64,000 nt of DNA from assembly GCA_019671005.1 (NCBI GenBank), contig CM033752.1, positions 18,546,969 to 18,610,968 of the forward strand, given 5' to 3'. Each line of letters opens with the position of its first letter. The stretch's first letter is position 1. A model generated the notes under the pieces. It was not told where the DNA came from, did not search any database, and worked only from the letters and a program-made list of their open reading frames with translations. Shown here one piece after another: positions 48,683 through 59,588 of this stretch. This stretch comes from Hibiscus mutabilis. Its lineage: Eukaryota; Streptophyta; Magnoliopsida; Malvales; Malvaceae. The translations under genes and the position numbers were made by a program.

Positions 48683-49694
48683 TGTTGGGCTCGAACGATC
48701 AACCGAATGCGCCAAGATTGGTGAATTGGCCTTTGAGAGAAATTGGTGGAAGCAATGGAATTTAAAACTTTTGCACAAGTATTTATAGTGGTTCAACTTC
48801 TCAACTAAGTCTACCTCCACTACCTTAGCTTCCCCACTAAGGATTTTTCACAAATTCACTAATTTGTCTTTTCTTTTTCTAGGCTCAATGAGATAACCTT
48901 TTCAACCTTTAAAGCTTAGACCCCCAAAGCTTTGAGATACTCTCACAAAGAGAATACAAATCTAGCAAACAAAGGAAAATCACACAAGGAAAATGTGTTT
49001 ACACAATTTAGCTCTCACCCAAAACCTAACACTTGAGCAAATATAACAATTAAGCTCACAAGTGTGTTCTACAAGAAAAATGAGAATTAAAACTCAAAAC
49101 AATTTCTCTATACATTGAATGTTGGCAATATGTTTCTTGTTGTTGTATGATTGCTTTAAGAGGCCTTTCAAACCCTCTAATGGCTTCATGATTGTTACTA
49201 GCCATTTGGGGTTGAGTAGAGCCGCTGAGGAATTAATTTCCAACATTTAATGCACTACTAGGCATCTCAGCATCGATACGCGTCCTTCGGTATCGATACC
49301 TGCCTTAAAATAAAAAGATTCGTTGGGCATTTTAACACTGAGTATCAGTACGCGATACATACATATTAGAACGGTGACTCGTATTTTAGTAGGACTAAGC
49401 CTGTACCGGTACAACATTTGGCTACTGGAATTTGGAAACCTTGGGGTTTTAAATGGCATATCGATATGGAGAAAATGGGTACCAGTATGCCTGTCTGAGT
49501 ATCGGTATTGAGGAAAGGGTACCGGTATGGACAAACTATTTTTGACACTTAGGCTATTTTGAAAGCATTTTTTCGAGCCAAAAACACTTTAAAAACCTTT
49601 CAAACATATTTTTCAAGTTAATGGACTTTTGAAATATTTTTGCAAATTAGTTTACATTTTTCATTAAAGTTATATCAAAATTAATATCTCAACA
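48683..49694 (-). mobile_element. Copia solo LTR 2, 1012 bp, TSD AGATC/AGACC
   Basis: It starts TGTTGGGCTCG and ends TATCTCAACA, with flanking AGATC (48678-48682) and AGACC (49695-49699). Removing it and one TSD copy restores the integrase codons for 'HIDLFGP', confirming the insertion. It is antisense to the host copia and of the same family as its 5' LTR. It carries GTATCGATAC-type words at about 49260-49530; frames there are not genes. Confidence 0.9.
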
Positions 49695-50160
49695 AGACCT
49701 ATTTGGCCCTATTAGATCTATGAGTTTGGGTGGAAAACAATATGCTCTTGTGCTTGTTGATGATTACTCTAGATTTACTTGGGTTCTATTTTTAAGTACA
49801 AAAGATGGGGCTTTAGAAAAATTCATCATGTTTTCAAAAGAAAACCAAAATGATGTTGGTTACTCTATTTCTCATGTTAGGAGTGACCATGGAACCAAAT
49901 TTCAAAATCTTAGTTTTGAAGAGTTTTGCAACTCTAATGGAATTAATTATAATTTTTTGGCTCATTGTACCCCTCAACAAAACAGGGTTGTAGAGAGGAA
50001 AATAGAACTTTAGAAGAAATGGCTAGAACCATGCTTTGCAAAAATAATTTGGCAACGTATTTTTGGGAAGAAGCCACAAATACTGCTTGCTATATTGTTA
50101 ACCGAGTAATGATTAGGCCACTTTTAAAGAAAACCCTTTTATGAGGTTTTCAAAAATAAA
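49695..50160 (+). pseudogene. Copia integrase core
   Basis: 'DLFGPIRSMSLGGKQYALVL' leads into the D-D-E core: Asp in 'VDDYSRFTWVLFL', Asp in 'VRSDHGTKFQN' and Glu in 'QQNRVVERK'. All three catalytic residues are kept. A frameshift follows near 50010 and the C-terminal part ('EEATNTACYIVNRVMIRPLL') is degraded. It would insert the element's cDNA into chromosomes if intact. Confidence 0.9.
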
Positions 50161-50477
50161 AGCCTAACATTAGCTATTTTAATCCTTTTAGATGCAAATG
50201 TTTTGTTTTAAACAATGGAAAAGACAATTTAGGCAAGTTTGATGCAAAAAGTGATGAAAGCATTTTCTTGGTTACACTTTAAACTCTAAAGCTTAATGTG
50301 TGTTTAATAAAAGAAATTTAGTGGTTGAAGAGTCTATACATGTTGTTTTGTTATGATAACCTCTTTTCGAGGAAGGATACTTGTGATGATAATGTAGGGA
50401 TTTTAAATGTCAATGATGGTGAAGGATAATCATCAAAGGTAGATGAATTTCCATAAAAAAACCCACCTCTAGAAGTC

Positions 50478-51360
50478 TTGAAGAACATGTCTCTAGAGGA
50501 AAGGGAGGTCACCTACCTAATGGAGTTCAACTATGTCAAAGGTGATAAGATTTTGGATGATCCATACAAAGGGGTAACCACTAGATCTTCTCATAGAAAT
50601 ACATGTAATTATGTTGCTTTTATATCATGCACAGAGCCTAAGAATATCAAAGAAGCATTAAATGATGGTTATTGGATATTGTCTATGCAAGAAGAGTTAA
50701 ATCAATTTGAGAGGAGTTAAGTTTGGACATTAGTTGATAGGCCTAGTAATAAATCTACTATAGTTACTAAATGGGTATTTAGAAACAAACTATATGAGAG
50801 TAGTAACATAGTGAGGAATAAGGCTAGACTTGTTGCTCAAGGTTACACTCAAGAAGAAGGAATTGATTTCGATGAAACATATGCACCCGTAGCTAGAATG
50901 GAAGCTATGAGGATGTTGCTTGCATTTGCATGTTTTCATGAATTCAAGCTTTTTTAAATCGATGTTAAAAGTGCTTTTCTAAATGGTTTTATAAATAAGG
51001 AAGTGTATGTTGAACAACATCTCAATTTTGAAGATCCAAAATATCCAAACTATGTTTTCAAACTTTCAAAAGCTTTATATGGTTTTGAAAATAGGAATGT
51101 TGATACTACACTTTTTATTAAAAGATAAGGCAAAGACATTTTAATAGTTCAAATATATTTTGATGATATTATTTTTTGTTCTACTAATGAATCTCTTTGC
51201 CAAGAATTTGCTAAGTTTAATACAAGGTGAGATCAAAATGAACATGATGGGGGAACTCTTATTCTTCTTGGGACTCCAAATCAAACAAATGAAGGATGAA
51301 ATCTTCATCAATCAAGCAAACTACATCAAGGATATGCTAAAAAAAAGTTTGTCTTAGAGA
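50478..51360 (+). pseudogene. Copia reverse transcriptase
   Basis: RT starts at 'KEALNDGYWILSMQEELNQFE'. It continues with 'TKWVFRNK', 'ARLVAQGYTQEEGIDFDETYAPVARMEAMRMLLAFA', 'IDVKSAFLNGFINKEVYVEQ' and 'FKLSKALYGF'. The active site reads 'YFDDIIFCST', Phe in place of the usual Val. A deletion after 'KALYGF', a stop before the active site and a frameshift at about 51225 inactivate it. Confidence 0.9.
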
Positions 51361-51383
51361 ATGTGAAGCTTTAAGCCACTCCA

Positions 51384-52066
51384 ATGACCTCATATACAAA
51401 GCGTGAGAAAGATGAAGGAGGTATATGTATCAATCTTAAGCTTTATAGATCTATGATAAGACCTTTGCTTTATCTTACCCAAAGTAGACCGGGCATCATA
51501 TTTAGTGTTTACTTGTGTGCTAGATTTCAAGCTAGTCCTAGAGAATCACATTTACAAGTCGTTAAGAGAATCTTTAGATACCTTAGAGATACACCTAGTA
51601 TGCATGCTTATTTGGATGTGGATTATGGAGGATGTAAGATAAATAGAAAAAGTATCTTCGGTACTTGTTAATTCCTAGTTAACATGCTCATGTCATGATT
51701 TTCTCAAAAACAAAATAGCATTGTGTTATCTACCACCTAGATGGAATATATTTCGGCCAGTAATTGTTGTGCTCAAATCCTATGGATGAAACAACAACTC
51801 TAAGATTATGAAATTGATGTAGGTACCATTCCCATCCAGTGCGACAATACAAATGCTGTTTGTCTCACTAAAAATCCCATCCAACATTCTAGAACCAAGC
51901 ATATAGAAATAAGACATCATTTCATTAGAGATCATGTCTTAAAAGATAATATAGTTCTAGAGTATGTAGATACCTTGTATCAAGTAGAGGATATTTTCAC
52001 CAAACCTTTAGATAAGGAGCATTTTTTTAATCTTAGGAGAGAGCTAGAGCTTACAAGCCTTTCTTG
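51384..52066 (+). pseudogene. Copia RNase H and pol C-terminus
   Basis: 'YRSMIRPLLYLTQSRPGIIFSV' and 'HLQVVKRIFRYLRDTPS' lead to RNase H. The first Asp lies in 'AYLDVDYGG'; later come 'MEYISASNCCAQILWMKQQL', 'IQCDNTNAVCLTKNP', 'TKHIEIRHHFIRDHV' and the usual ending 'VEDIFTKPLDKEHFFNLRREL'. Three in-frame stops occur between 51670 and 51800. The tail motifs (TKHI, IRHHF) are typical of plant copia pol. Confidence 0.9.
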
Positions 52067-52423
52067 AACCTTACAGCCTTTGGTTGTTCTTAAATATTTC
52101 TTGAATTTGTTTGAAATTCACGTTTATGCCCATTCTTGAACCTTATATGCATCTATTCAAATCGTTAGGGGAGTATATATCTTTGTTTGCCCATTCATGA
52201 ATGATCATACATCACAATCATGTATTTCAATTCGATTAAAATCAAACTTTTAGGTCCTTTGTAGCCAAAATTGTCAATTTGTGCAAAGTGTATCGGTACA
52301 GGGTATCCCGTACTGGCACGAGTTCTTGGGGCAACATTTCGATACTGAAAGCTCATTATCAGTACGCATCAAGGATTGGTATGGCTTGATTCTGTACTAC
52401 TATGCGTCGTTCCTATCGACTAT
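52067..52423 (+). other. Copia 3' untranslated region, cut by the next element
   Basis: After the pol stop there is a PPT-like ATCGTTAGGGGAGT near 52161. GTATCGGTAC-type words follow at about 52290-52400. No LTR start is seen before the gypsy LTR at 52424, so the copia 3' LTR should continue past the nested insertion. Confidence 0.6.
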
Positions 52424-53822
52424 TGCTAATGCTTGGCAAATGATTGAATATTTTGTGTAAAAGTGCAAGAAAATAATTCCAAGGTGAGTCTTATACGTGC
52501 AAGTATACACGGTCAGCAAGTAGTACAACAGTAAGCTGAGTATCGAATCCACAAGGATTGACCAAGAACTTATTTGCTTAATGTTTACTTGTTTGTAAGA
52601 AAATAAAAGTGTTTGAAATTATTTGGATTTTTGATTGAAAAGATAGCAAAAACAAAGTAGTGAGAATGGAAGCAGTCTGACAACGAAAGTCAATTGAACG
52701 ATGAGCGTTGGCAAGGGATGCTTGGATTTCACGTTACTTATGTCAGCTTTTAATAATATCCTGTGTTGGTTTTATTGCTGAGCAGATTAAAGGTAGTATT
52801 GCCTCTGTCGATGGTAATACCCCTATATGTCTATTGTGAAGCTTTTCATTAATTAACTCGATTAAGTATCAACCTTTACTGTTAAGGGGTAGGCTCACTT
52901 TCGAAGTAAGTTCGTCTACTTGAACATCTTCTATCGAAGCTTCTCGCCTTAGTATTTGGCAACTAATCGTTTCCCCTTAAGTCTATTAAGATATTAAGGT
53001 GCAATAAGCACACTTTGCCAACTGTCGTATGGTAAAGAAATTGAGAAAATTAAGTACTAGCAGATAGAAAATAATGCCAAGGAAATTAGATTATTAAAAA
53101 CCAAACATAAAACCAGTGTTAATCGCAAACATCCCTCAACCAATTATAAAAGCTTAGTTCATGGTTGGGGGTTCATCTACAAAACACATTGTTTCTCATT
53201 ATCATTTCGAAATAAAAACAAATAAGACTAAGAGAATGGGCAATAAGGAGATTCGTCGATGCAACCCTTCGAATGCTCCATAAATCTTGGTCTTAGCTGG
53301 TCAAACCACATCACCTCTCAGTTCACCACGGAGCGGCCTCTCTTCAATCCCATTCTCAAGTGGTGGCTTGAGCTCCTTTAAATAGGCTTGCGTGGAAACC
53401 CTAGGATAAGCTTTTGATTTTGAATTTTGAATGCGCAAAGGGATAAGGCACGTTACCCTCTTCTCCTGATTTAAATCCTAGGGCTGATGTATACAAGGTC
53501 CAACAGCTACCTTGACCGATCATCGGACATCAATCCTTTGCCAGCCAAGCTTGGCATTGTTTGATCCATTTATGCCAACTGCTACTTGGCAATTCTCTTA
53601 CTTCTTTTCCCGCATTCTCTGCTAGCACATCTCTGCCATGCTTGTCTGCCTATTTCCTTCATCGAAACTAGTAAAATAACTCTTCACACTGGAAACAGAA
53701 TAACTCCTAACTCCTTATGCAAATACATGAATCTAACAACTAAATGCAAACATATCTACTTAAAGGCAAGCAAAAGCATTGTGAAATAAGCATAAAAAAT
53801 TAGTACTTTTGGGGTGTTAACA
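52424..53822 (-). repeat. 3' LTR of the Athila-like element (1399 bp)
   Basis: The plus-strand left edge is TGCTAATGC and the right edge GGTGTTAACA; on the minus strand it runs TGTTAACACC…TTAGCA. Its first ~270 bases match 62387-62697. The frame at 53586-53789 is not a gene. Confidence 0.82.
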
Positions 53823-54898
53823 TACCCTAAACCTAGCTCATTGCTTGTCCTCAAGTAATGCAACTAAAAATCTATAGAAATAGAAAAATAGTAAAAGTGC
53901 CTCAGCAAAAATTGTCATGGTTCCCAAAACCTACCAGCTAGCAAAATATTATCCTAGGCCTGTACTCGGATATTCACGGTATCAATGCCAAGCAAATAAA
54001 CAAATTCAAGTGCAGCAATATAGTTTTAGTCTAAGGTCATCAAGGGTGCATGAAGTGTGGGCAATATGCATCAAATTTACTCAACTCCCTTAGTCTACTT
54101 TACTACCCAAACTCAAAATTTTTATTTTTATATAAATATTTTTCCTTTTTTATTTTTTTCTTTATTTGCCAAGGGTTTTTTATGCTAGCATTTGATTAGG
54201 GTTGCGTCATGTACTGTTTGGCGTGAGACATAAAAGGGAGCAAACCACGAATACCCATGTTAATCTAGATTACATCACTAAGCTAACCCATTATACTCAT
54301 ACCCTAAAGTTATGTTGGCTTGAGAACAAAGAGGGAGCAAACCACGAAGACCCAAGTTAATTATTTTCCCTAAGGTAGAGGAGTGTTTTCAAATTTTTTT
54401 AGATTTTGGCAAAACGTTGTTGCCTTATTCTTTCTTTCTACCTGGCATTGTTTTTTTAGTTCTGTTTCAAGAGAACCTAAGTTTATTTCGCAGACTAGAT
54501 GTATAGAATGAAACTAAAGTTCCCTAAATTAGAGTTCAATTGCCAAGCTACTTGGCAATGCTAACCTACTGGCTTAGAAGTTCTAAATTCTAGTTTCTTC
54601 ATTGTACAAATAATCTAGCACAAATTCTCCTAAACAAGCAGTATTGGCAAAAGTTCTAAGTACAAAATTGATCGAGGCAAAAAAAATTAGTGGTTTGGTA
54701 TGCAAATTTAAATCCTACATGGCAAACTAATCTACGTCACAACTGAAATTTAAACATGAATGGCATGGCAAACTTAATGTGAGGATACACACCCTCAAAC
54801 CAAAGGTGTACATTATCCTCAATGCATGCAAACAAAAAAGGTAAAAATAGCAAAACACATGATTATGTGAAATACAATGAAATGAAATGTAAAGGAGT
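53823..54898 (-). other. PPT and 3' untranslated region of the Athila-like element
   Basis: The minus strand just before the LTR reads CTAGGTTTAGGGTA, a decayed polypurine tract, preceded by TTGAGGACAAGCAATG, a phrase common at this place in Athila elements. The region has two copies of a GGGAGCAAACCACGAA phrase (about 54236 and 54330). No coding signal. Confidence 0.65.
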
Positions 54899-56328
54899 TT
54901 AGGAAGAGGACGACTCATATTTGGAGCTTTTCAGCCTTGATATGTTGGTCCTTCTTTTGATAAAGCTCCCTCGGCTGGGAACCATATGCTTTTTTCGCTT
55001 TAGGTTGGGTTTTAATGCGGCAGTGGAAGCTCCAAGGTCGTGGAGAATTTCTTCAACAATTTTCACCAGCTCAGAAGTAGCTGGGACTTCAGTGGCAGTA
55101 GATGAGGCATGTGCTGTAGGTGTGGCTTGGCCTTGGATTCCTTCATCTTTAGATTCAAGTAGTGTGTCAGTTCTAGCAGATTTAACTTGTACTAGAGAGA
55201 CCGGGGCGGTGGTATCAGACTGTGTAGGAGTATGGACAGAATGAGGATTGGCTAGCATGTTATCCTTGGCAAGGAGGTCGGTAGGGAACTCAGGGAACAC
55301 TGGCAAAATATGTGCGAACATGTCTTCAAGTGTTTTCTTCATGGCATAGTCCCTGGCTTGAACATACTTCCAGAACATAGAGTTCTGATCATCGAATTTC
55401 TCCATCTTTTAGAGGATGATCTTCTGGCATTGGTAGATCAGGGAAAGCATTGCCACTGATCCAGCTGGTATCAGAGTCACAAGTTCTGCCCTAGGCACCT
55501 TGGCCTTTGTCATAGACTCGGTAGTCTTTTGGTTTCCCTTCTCTTTTGCCTTCGTGGAAGTCAACGGCCTCTATAGGGCATGAGTTAAGCTGGTCCTCTT
55601 ACTCTTTTGAATTCTATCTTGCCTCTGTGGCACGACGTGCTGTATGCAAATGGTAGAGATTAGAAAAGGAAAAAGTAAACTTCTATTGCTCTTACCAACA
55701 CACTTAAAGGTCTCTTCGATGATGAGCCGTCTAACCCTAATCTTGCAGCCAGTCATGATAGAGTGCAGTAGTGCCAATCTTTCCTCTAAAACTATCTCAT
55801 TGTGGGTGGTCAACATAAGGTTTGCCTTCAAGAAGTGATTCCAAACCCATGGCTGAGACTTTAGTGCCAACCGTTTCACAGCCGGATGGCCTTTTGGTGA
55901 CACATTCCATTTAGTTCCAACCTTACACAGTTCTTTCAACATCGTCTTCCTGTTGGCTTCGTCTAAGGATTCTGCAAACTTGGTGTGTTCTTCCTTTGTT
56001 CCATCCAAAGAAAACATATCATTTATATAACCTTCATCAGAACGAACGCACTTACCTAGCACCATCAAGAAGGGGAGTTTTTGGTCGTAAGATGAGCATA
56101 GAATTCTTGAACGAAGTTGGCATGGACTTCCCTTGGTGGTTGGCAGAATTTCTCCCACTTGTGCGTATTTATCATCGTGACAAACTCTAGGGAATAGCCC
56201 ACGTTTAAAACATTTTGGAACTCAAAACCCTTCTCATAACAGAATATTCTAAACACAAAGTTCTCTCCGTGTTTCTTACGAATCTCCTCAATGAAAAAGA
56301 TTTTGAAAGGTTTTGATGAAGAGGCCAT
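54899..56328 (-). pseudogene. Athila 3' ORF ('putative plant transposon protein' type)
   Basis: It begins 'MASSSKPFKIFFIEE' at 56328 and runs to 'FVQEFYAHLTTKNSP' before a frameshift near 56075. The adjoining frame continues 'FLMVLGKCVRSDEGYINDMF', 'SPKGHPAVKRLALKSQPWVWNHF', 'LTTHNEIVLEERLALLHSIMTG'. A last frame (55405-54899) is Thr/Ser-rich, with 'FPTDLLAK' and a basic tail. The 'W..FC..P…V.EFYA.L' region matches what I recall as the putative plant transposon protein domain. Athila ORFs in this position are often called env-like, but no signal peptide or membrane segment is seen here. Function unknown. Confidence 0.75.
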
Positions 56329-56939
56329 AAGAATATGTTAAAGACTTGAGTGATGTTTGGAAGAAGAAGAGTGATTCTTGGTTTCTTGCTTGATAAATGA
56401 ATTAGAGAAAAAAGTGAAAAGGTTTAATCTTTGGATCGGTTAGGGTTTTAAGTAGATAGAAGGGTGAAAGGTTGAGTGTGATTAATGTGGCCGGTTGATA
56501 AGGGATAATGATGGGATTTTGCGTGTTTGGGGGGAAAGAAAGAAGAAAAAAGATAATATGATAAGGGTTTAAGTGATAAGATAGCGTGGGAAAAGGGTGA
56601 AGTGATAAGGTGATTAGGTTGAAATTTTGAATCTCACCTTATCGCTTTAGGAGGCTAAGGTAATTTCAATACTTAGCAAAGATTGTCACTCTCTTCTTGG
56701 GCCGAGCTTATTCAAGCCTTGGGCGGCTAGGGTAAATTTCTTCAATCTTTTAATCGCCTCATACCGAGCTTCTACCTTGGCATTCTGTCTGGAACGCAAA
56801 TCCTGCACTTACTCAAGAAAAACCTTTCAACGAAGTAAAAGAAAAATAAAAAATAAAATAAAGGAAAATAAATAAAAAATACTGGAAAATAAAAACATCT
56901 AACCTAATATATACAAAAATCAAACCATGATGATGACGT
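56329..56939 (-). other. Spacer between integrase and 3' ORF
   Basis: AT-rich, no coding frame. It contains the upstream leader of the 3' ORF, with repeated GTGATAAG words near 56470-56640. Confidence 0.5.
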
Positions 56940-58015
56940 TCACGGAACCTTTGCCAAGAAGATAACCTCCTTGGCATCCTTTTGAGTACCTTCCAAATAG
57001 TGTTTCAATCTTTGGCCGTCCACTGCTCCATGAGCATATGGTTTCACAACTTCAAAGGGCCCTGGCCATTTAGACTTGAGCTTACCTAGAAACAACTTTA
57101 TCTTTGAATTAAATAACAAGACACATTGGCCTACCTCAAATTGCCTTGGCAATATCCTGTTGTCATGCCATCGTTTTGTTCTTTCCTTGTAGAGCCTGTC
57201 ATTCTCGTAAGCTTGTGTTCTAAATTTCTCTAGTTCGTTTATATCCAATAAGCATTTCGTACCAGTAGCTCTCCACTCTATATTGAGCTTTTTGATTGCC
57301 CAATAAGCTCTATGTTCCAATTCCACTAGTAAGAGGCATGACTTCCCAAACACGAGCCTATAAGGAGAAGTTCCTATCGGAGTCTTAAAGGCTATTCTGT
57401 AAGCCCACAAGGAATCATCTAGTCTCAAATACCAGCCCTTCCTCTTTGGATTCATAGTTTGAGATCTCTGCTTGGTCATTTGTTTTGGGATGGTAAGCTG
57501 TGGTAATACATTGCTGGATTTCGTACCTTCATAGAGCTCTAGAGATTAAATTGCACTTAAAATATGTAACTTCATCATGAATGATGGCTCCATGGGTACC
57601 GAATCTAGTGAAGATGTTCTTATGAAGGAACTTGGCAACAGTCTTGGCATCATTTGTTGGTAGTGCAACAGCATCAACCCACTTGGAAACATAATCAACG
57701 GCCGCGAGAATATATAGGTTGCCAAATGATAGGGGAAGGGACCCATGAATTCTATTCCCCATAATTCAAATAGCTCCACTGCATAATATTCTAGAGTGGC
57801 AATTTATGTCTACTAGAGATGTTACCCGTCTGATGACATCGGTCACATGCCTTGGCAAAGTAATGAGCACCTTTAAACAGCATAGGCCAAAAGAATCCTG
57901 ATTGCAATACCTTAGAAGCGGTCTTCATTCCAGCAAAGTGTCCTCCATACGGTGCTGCATGGCACAACTGCAAAATGTTATGATGCTCATCCTCTAGCAC
58001 ACATCGGCATATCAC
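56940..58015 (-). pseudogene. Athila integrase
   Basis: The zinc module (58015-57791) has 'CHAAPYGGHFAGMKTASKVLQ', 'FFWPMLFKGAHYFAKACDRCH'. The core (57779-57529) shows Asp in 'LAAVDYVSKWVDAVAL' and a possible second Asp in 'IIHDEVTYF', which is diverged from the usual SDGGTHF. The C-terminal part (57479-56940) has 'DDSLWAYRIAFKTPIGTSPYRLVFGKSCLL', then 'VGQCVLLFNSKIKLFLGKLKSKWPGPFEV', a GPF module. Frameshifts near 57530 and 57780 remove the catalytic Glu helix from any continuous frame. Confidence 0.85.
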
Positions 58016-58243
58016 TTAGTTGGCACATTGTTTGAACAAAATCAGTTCATCCCAATAATATTGCCAAACATCTCACAGAAAACGTCTACTGGTATTACTC
58101 GCCAAATCTGATGGCAAAATATTGCTTACTAGGTAATTGAATATGTCATCATACCATGGCATAGAATCGACTGCAAGTAAGTATTCATCAGGGAATCCAT
58201 CTCTAATGGCAGCAGCTCCATCTTTCTCTAGGTGATGCTCTAA

Positions 58244-58786
58244 TTATGATAAATGGTTAGCTACCAAGCTTTTATTCCCTTTCTTGTCTTGAATCTTGAG
58301 ATTAAATTCTTGCAGCAAGAGCGTCCATCGGATTAGTCTGGGCTTGGCATCCTTCTTTCCCAAGAGGTATTTCAATGCCAAGTGATCTACATACACCACA
58401 ACTTTGTTACCTACTATGTAAGATCTGAACTTGTCAAATGCAAATACAACCGCGATAAACTCCTTCTTGGTTGTAGTGTAGTTGAGTTTGACTTCATTCA
58501 ATGTCCGACTGGCATAGTAAATGGTATAAAGAATCTTGCCAGATCTTTATCCCAACACAGCTCCAACGGCATAATCGTTGGCATCACGCATAAGCTCGAA
58601 GAGATCACTCCAATCTGATGCCACAACTATGGGGGCATTAATCAATCTATCCTTAAGTTCCTGAAATGCTTTTAAACAATAGTCGTCAAACGCAAAAGTG
58701 GCATTTTGTTCTAAAATCAGGCATAAAGGTTTAGAAATTTTTGAGAAATCTTTAATGAAATAATGATAAAAACCTGCATGTCCCAA
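58244..58786 (-). pseudogene. Athila RNase H and RT thumb
   Basis: 58786-58547 reads 'GHAGFYHYFIKDFSKISKPL' (RT thumb/connection) into RNase H 'FELMRDANDYAVGAVLG', where the catalytic Asp is kept although Cys before it became Arg and Ser after became Asn. 58501-58244 continues 'LNYTTTKKEFIAVVFAFDKFRSYI', 'VVVYVDHLALKYLL', 'RLIRWTLLLQEFNLKI'. A frameshift near 58540 separates them. Confidence 0.87.
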
Positions 58787-58799
58787 AAAACCTCTGATA

Positions 58800-59500
58800 C
58801 CTTTTACACTTATAGGAGGTTGATTACCTTCACTTTCGCCATGTCTATTTCCAAGCCTCTCTTGGCCACTTTATCACCGAGAACTATACTCTCCTTCACC
58901 ATAAAGTGGCAAGACCATGTTAGTCTTAATACATCTCCTCAAAATAAGCTATAAACTCTGAAGCCACAAATATCTTGCCAAACACCAAGAAGTCATCCAT
59001 GGAAACTTCTAAGTTGTTCTCAATCATGTCCGAAAAAATAGACATCATACAATGTTGAAATGTTATTGGAGTATTACAAAGTCCTAAGGGTATTCTTCTA
59101 AAAGAGAATGTCCTATATGAACTGGTGAATGTGGTCTTTTCCTGATCCTTTGGAGCTATGGTAATTTGATTATATCATAAATAGCAGTCTAGGAGGCAAT
59201 ATAATACCTTACTTGCCAATCTGTCTAATATCTAATCGATGAAGGATAGTGGGAAGTAGTTTTTCCTGATGGCAATACTCAAATTCTTATAGTCTATGCA
59301 CACTCTCCAACCAGTAACAATTCTGGAAGGAATCAACTCATCTTTGTTATTTTCAACCACGATCATGCCACCTTTCTTTGGCACACATTACACTGGGCTG
59401 ACCCATAAGCTATCGAAAATGGGATAGATTATCCCATCATCTAGCCACTTGATAATTTATTTTTTCACTACCTCTTTCATGCTCGAATTCAATCTTCTCT
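58800..59500 (-). pseudogene. Athila reverse transcriptase core (decayed)
   Basis: No long open frame remains, but the minus strand reads RT landmarks in order. These are 'WVSPVQCVPKKGGM'-like sequence near 59390, 'VCIDYKNL' near 59290, 'TTFTSSYRTFSFRRIPLGLCN', 'TFQHCMMSIFSDMIE', and the active site 'SMDDFLVFG' at about 58985-59005. FMDD or SMDD is the Athila form. Stops interrupt near 59175 and after the active site. Confidence 0.75.
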
Positions 59501-59588
59501 GGCCCTCAATTGTTTTATCATGATATTCCTCCAAGATTATTTTGTGCATACAAATAGTTAGGCTTATTCCTCGGATATCAGCCAAGGT

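Larger units (their letters stand above)
26519..52423 (+). mobile_element. Old Ty1/copia element, nested host for later insertions
   Basis: On the plus strand, after removing later insertions, the order is 5' LTR (26519-27645), PBS-like site, gag (27758-28836 plus 47754-48060), protease and integrase zinc region (48070-48682), integrase core (49695-50160), RT (50630-51360), RNase H (51384-52066) and 3' untranslated DNA to 52423. Insertions are 28837-47753 (solo LTR split by a gypsy element) and 48683-49694 (solo LTR). The 3' LTR is not seen before the Athila-like element at 52424, so it should lie beyond the window. The gag-integrase-RT-RNase H order is diagnostic of copia. The lineage (SIRE- or Tork-like) was not resolved. 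Many stops make it inactive. Confidence 0.85.

Noticed and set aside
52284..52423. 3' LTR of the copia element
   Set aside because: It shares the GTATCGGTAC word but not the LTR start or order; more likely 3' untranslated DNA.
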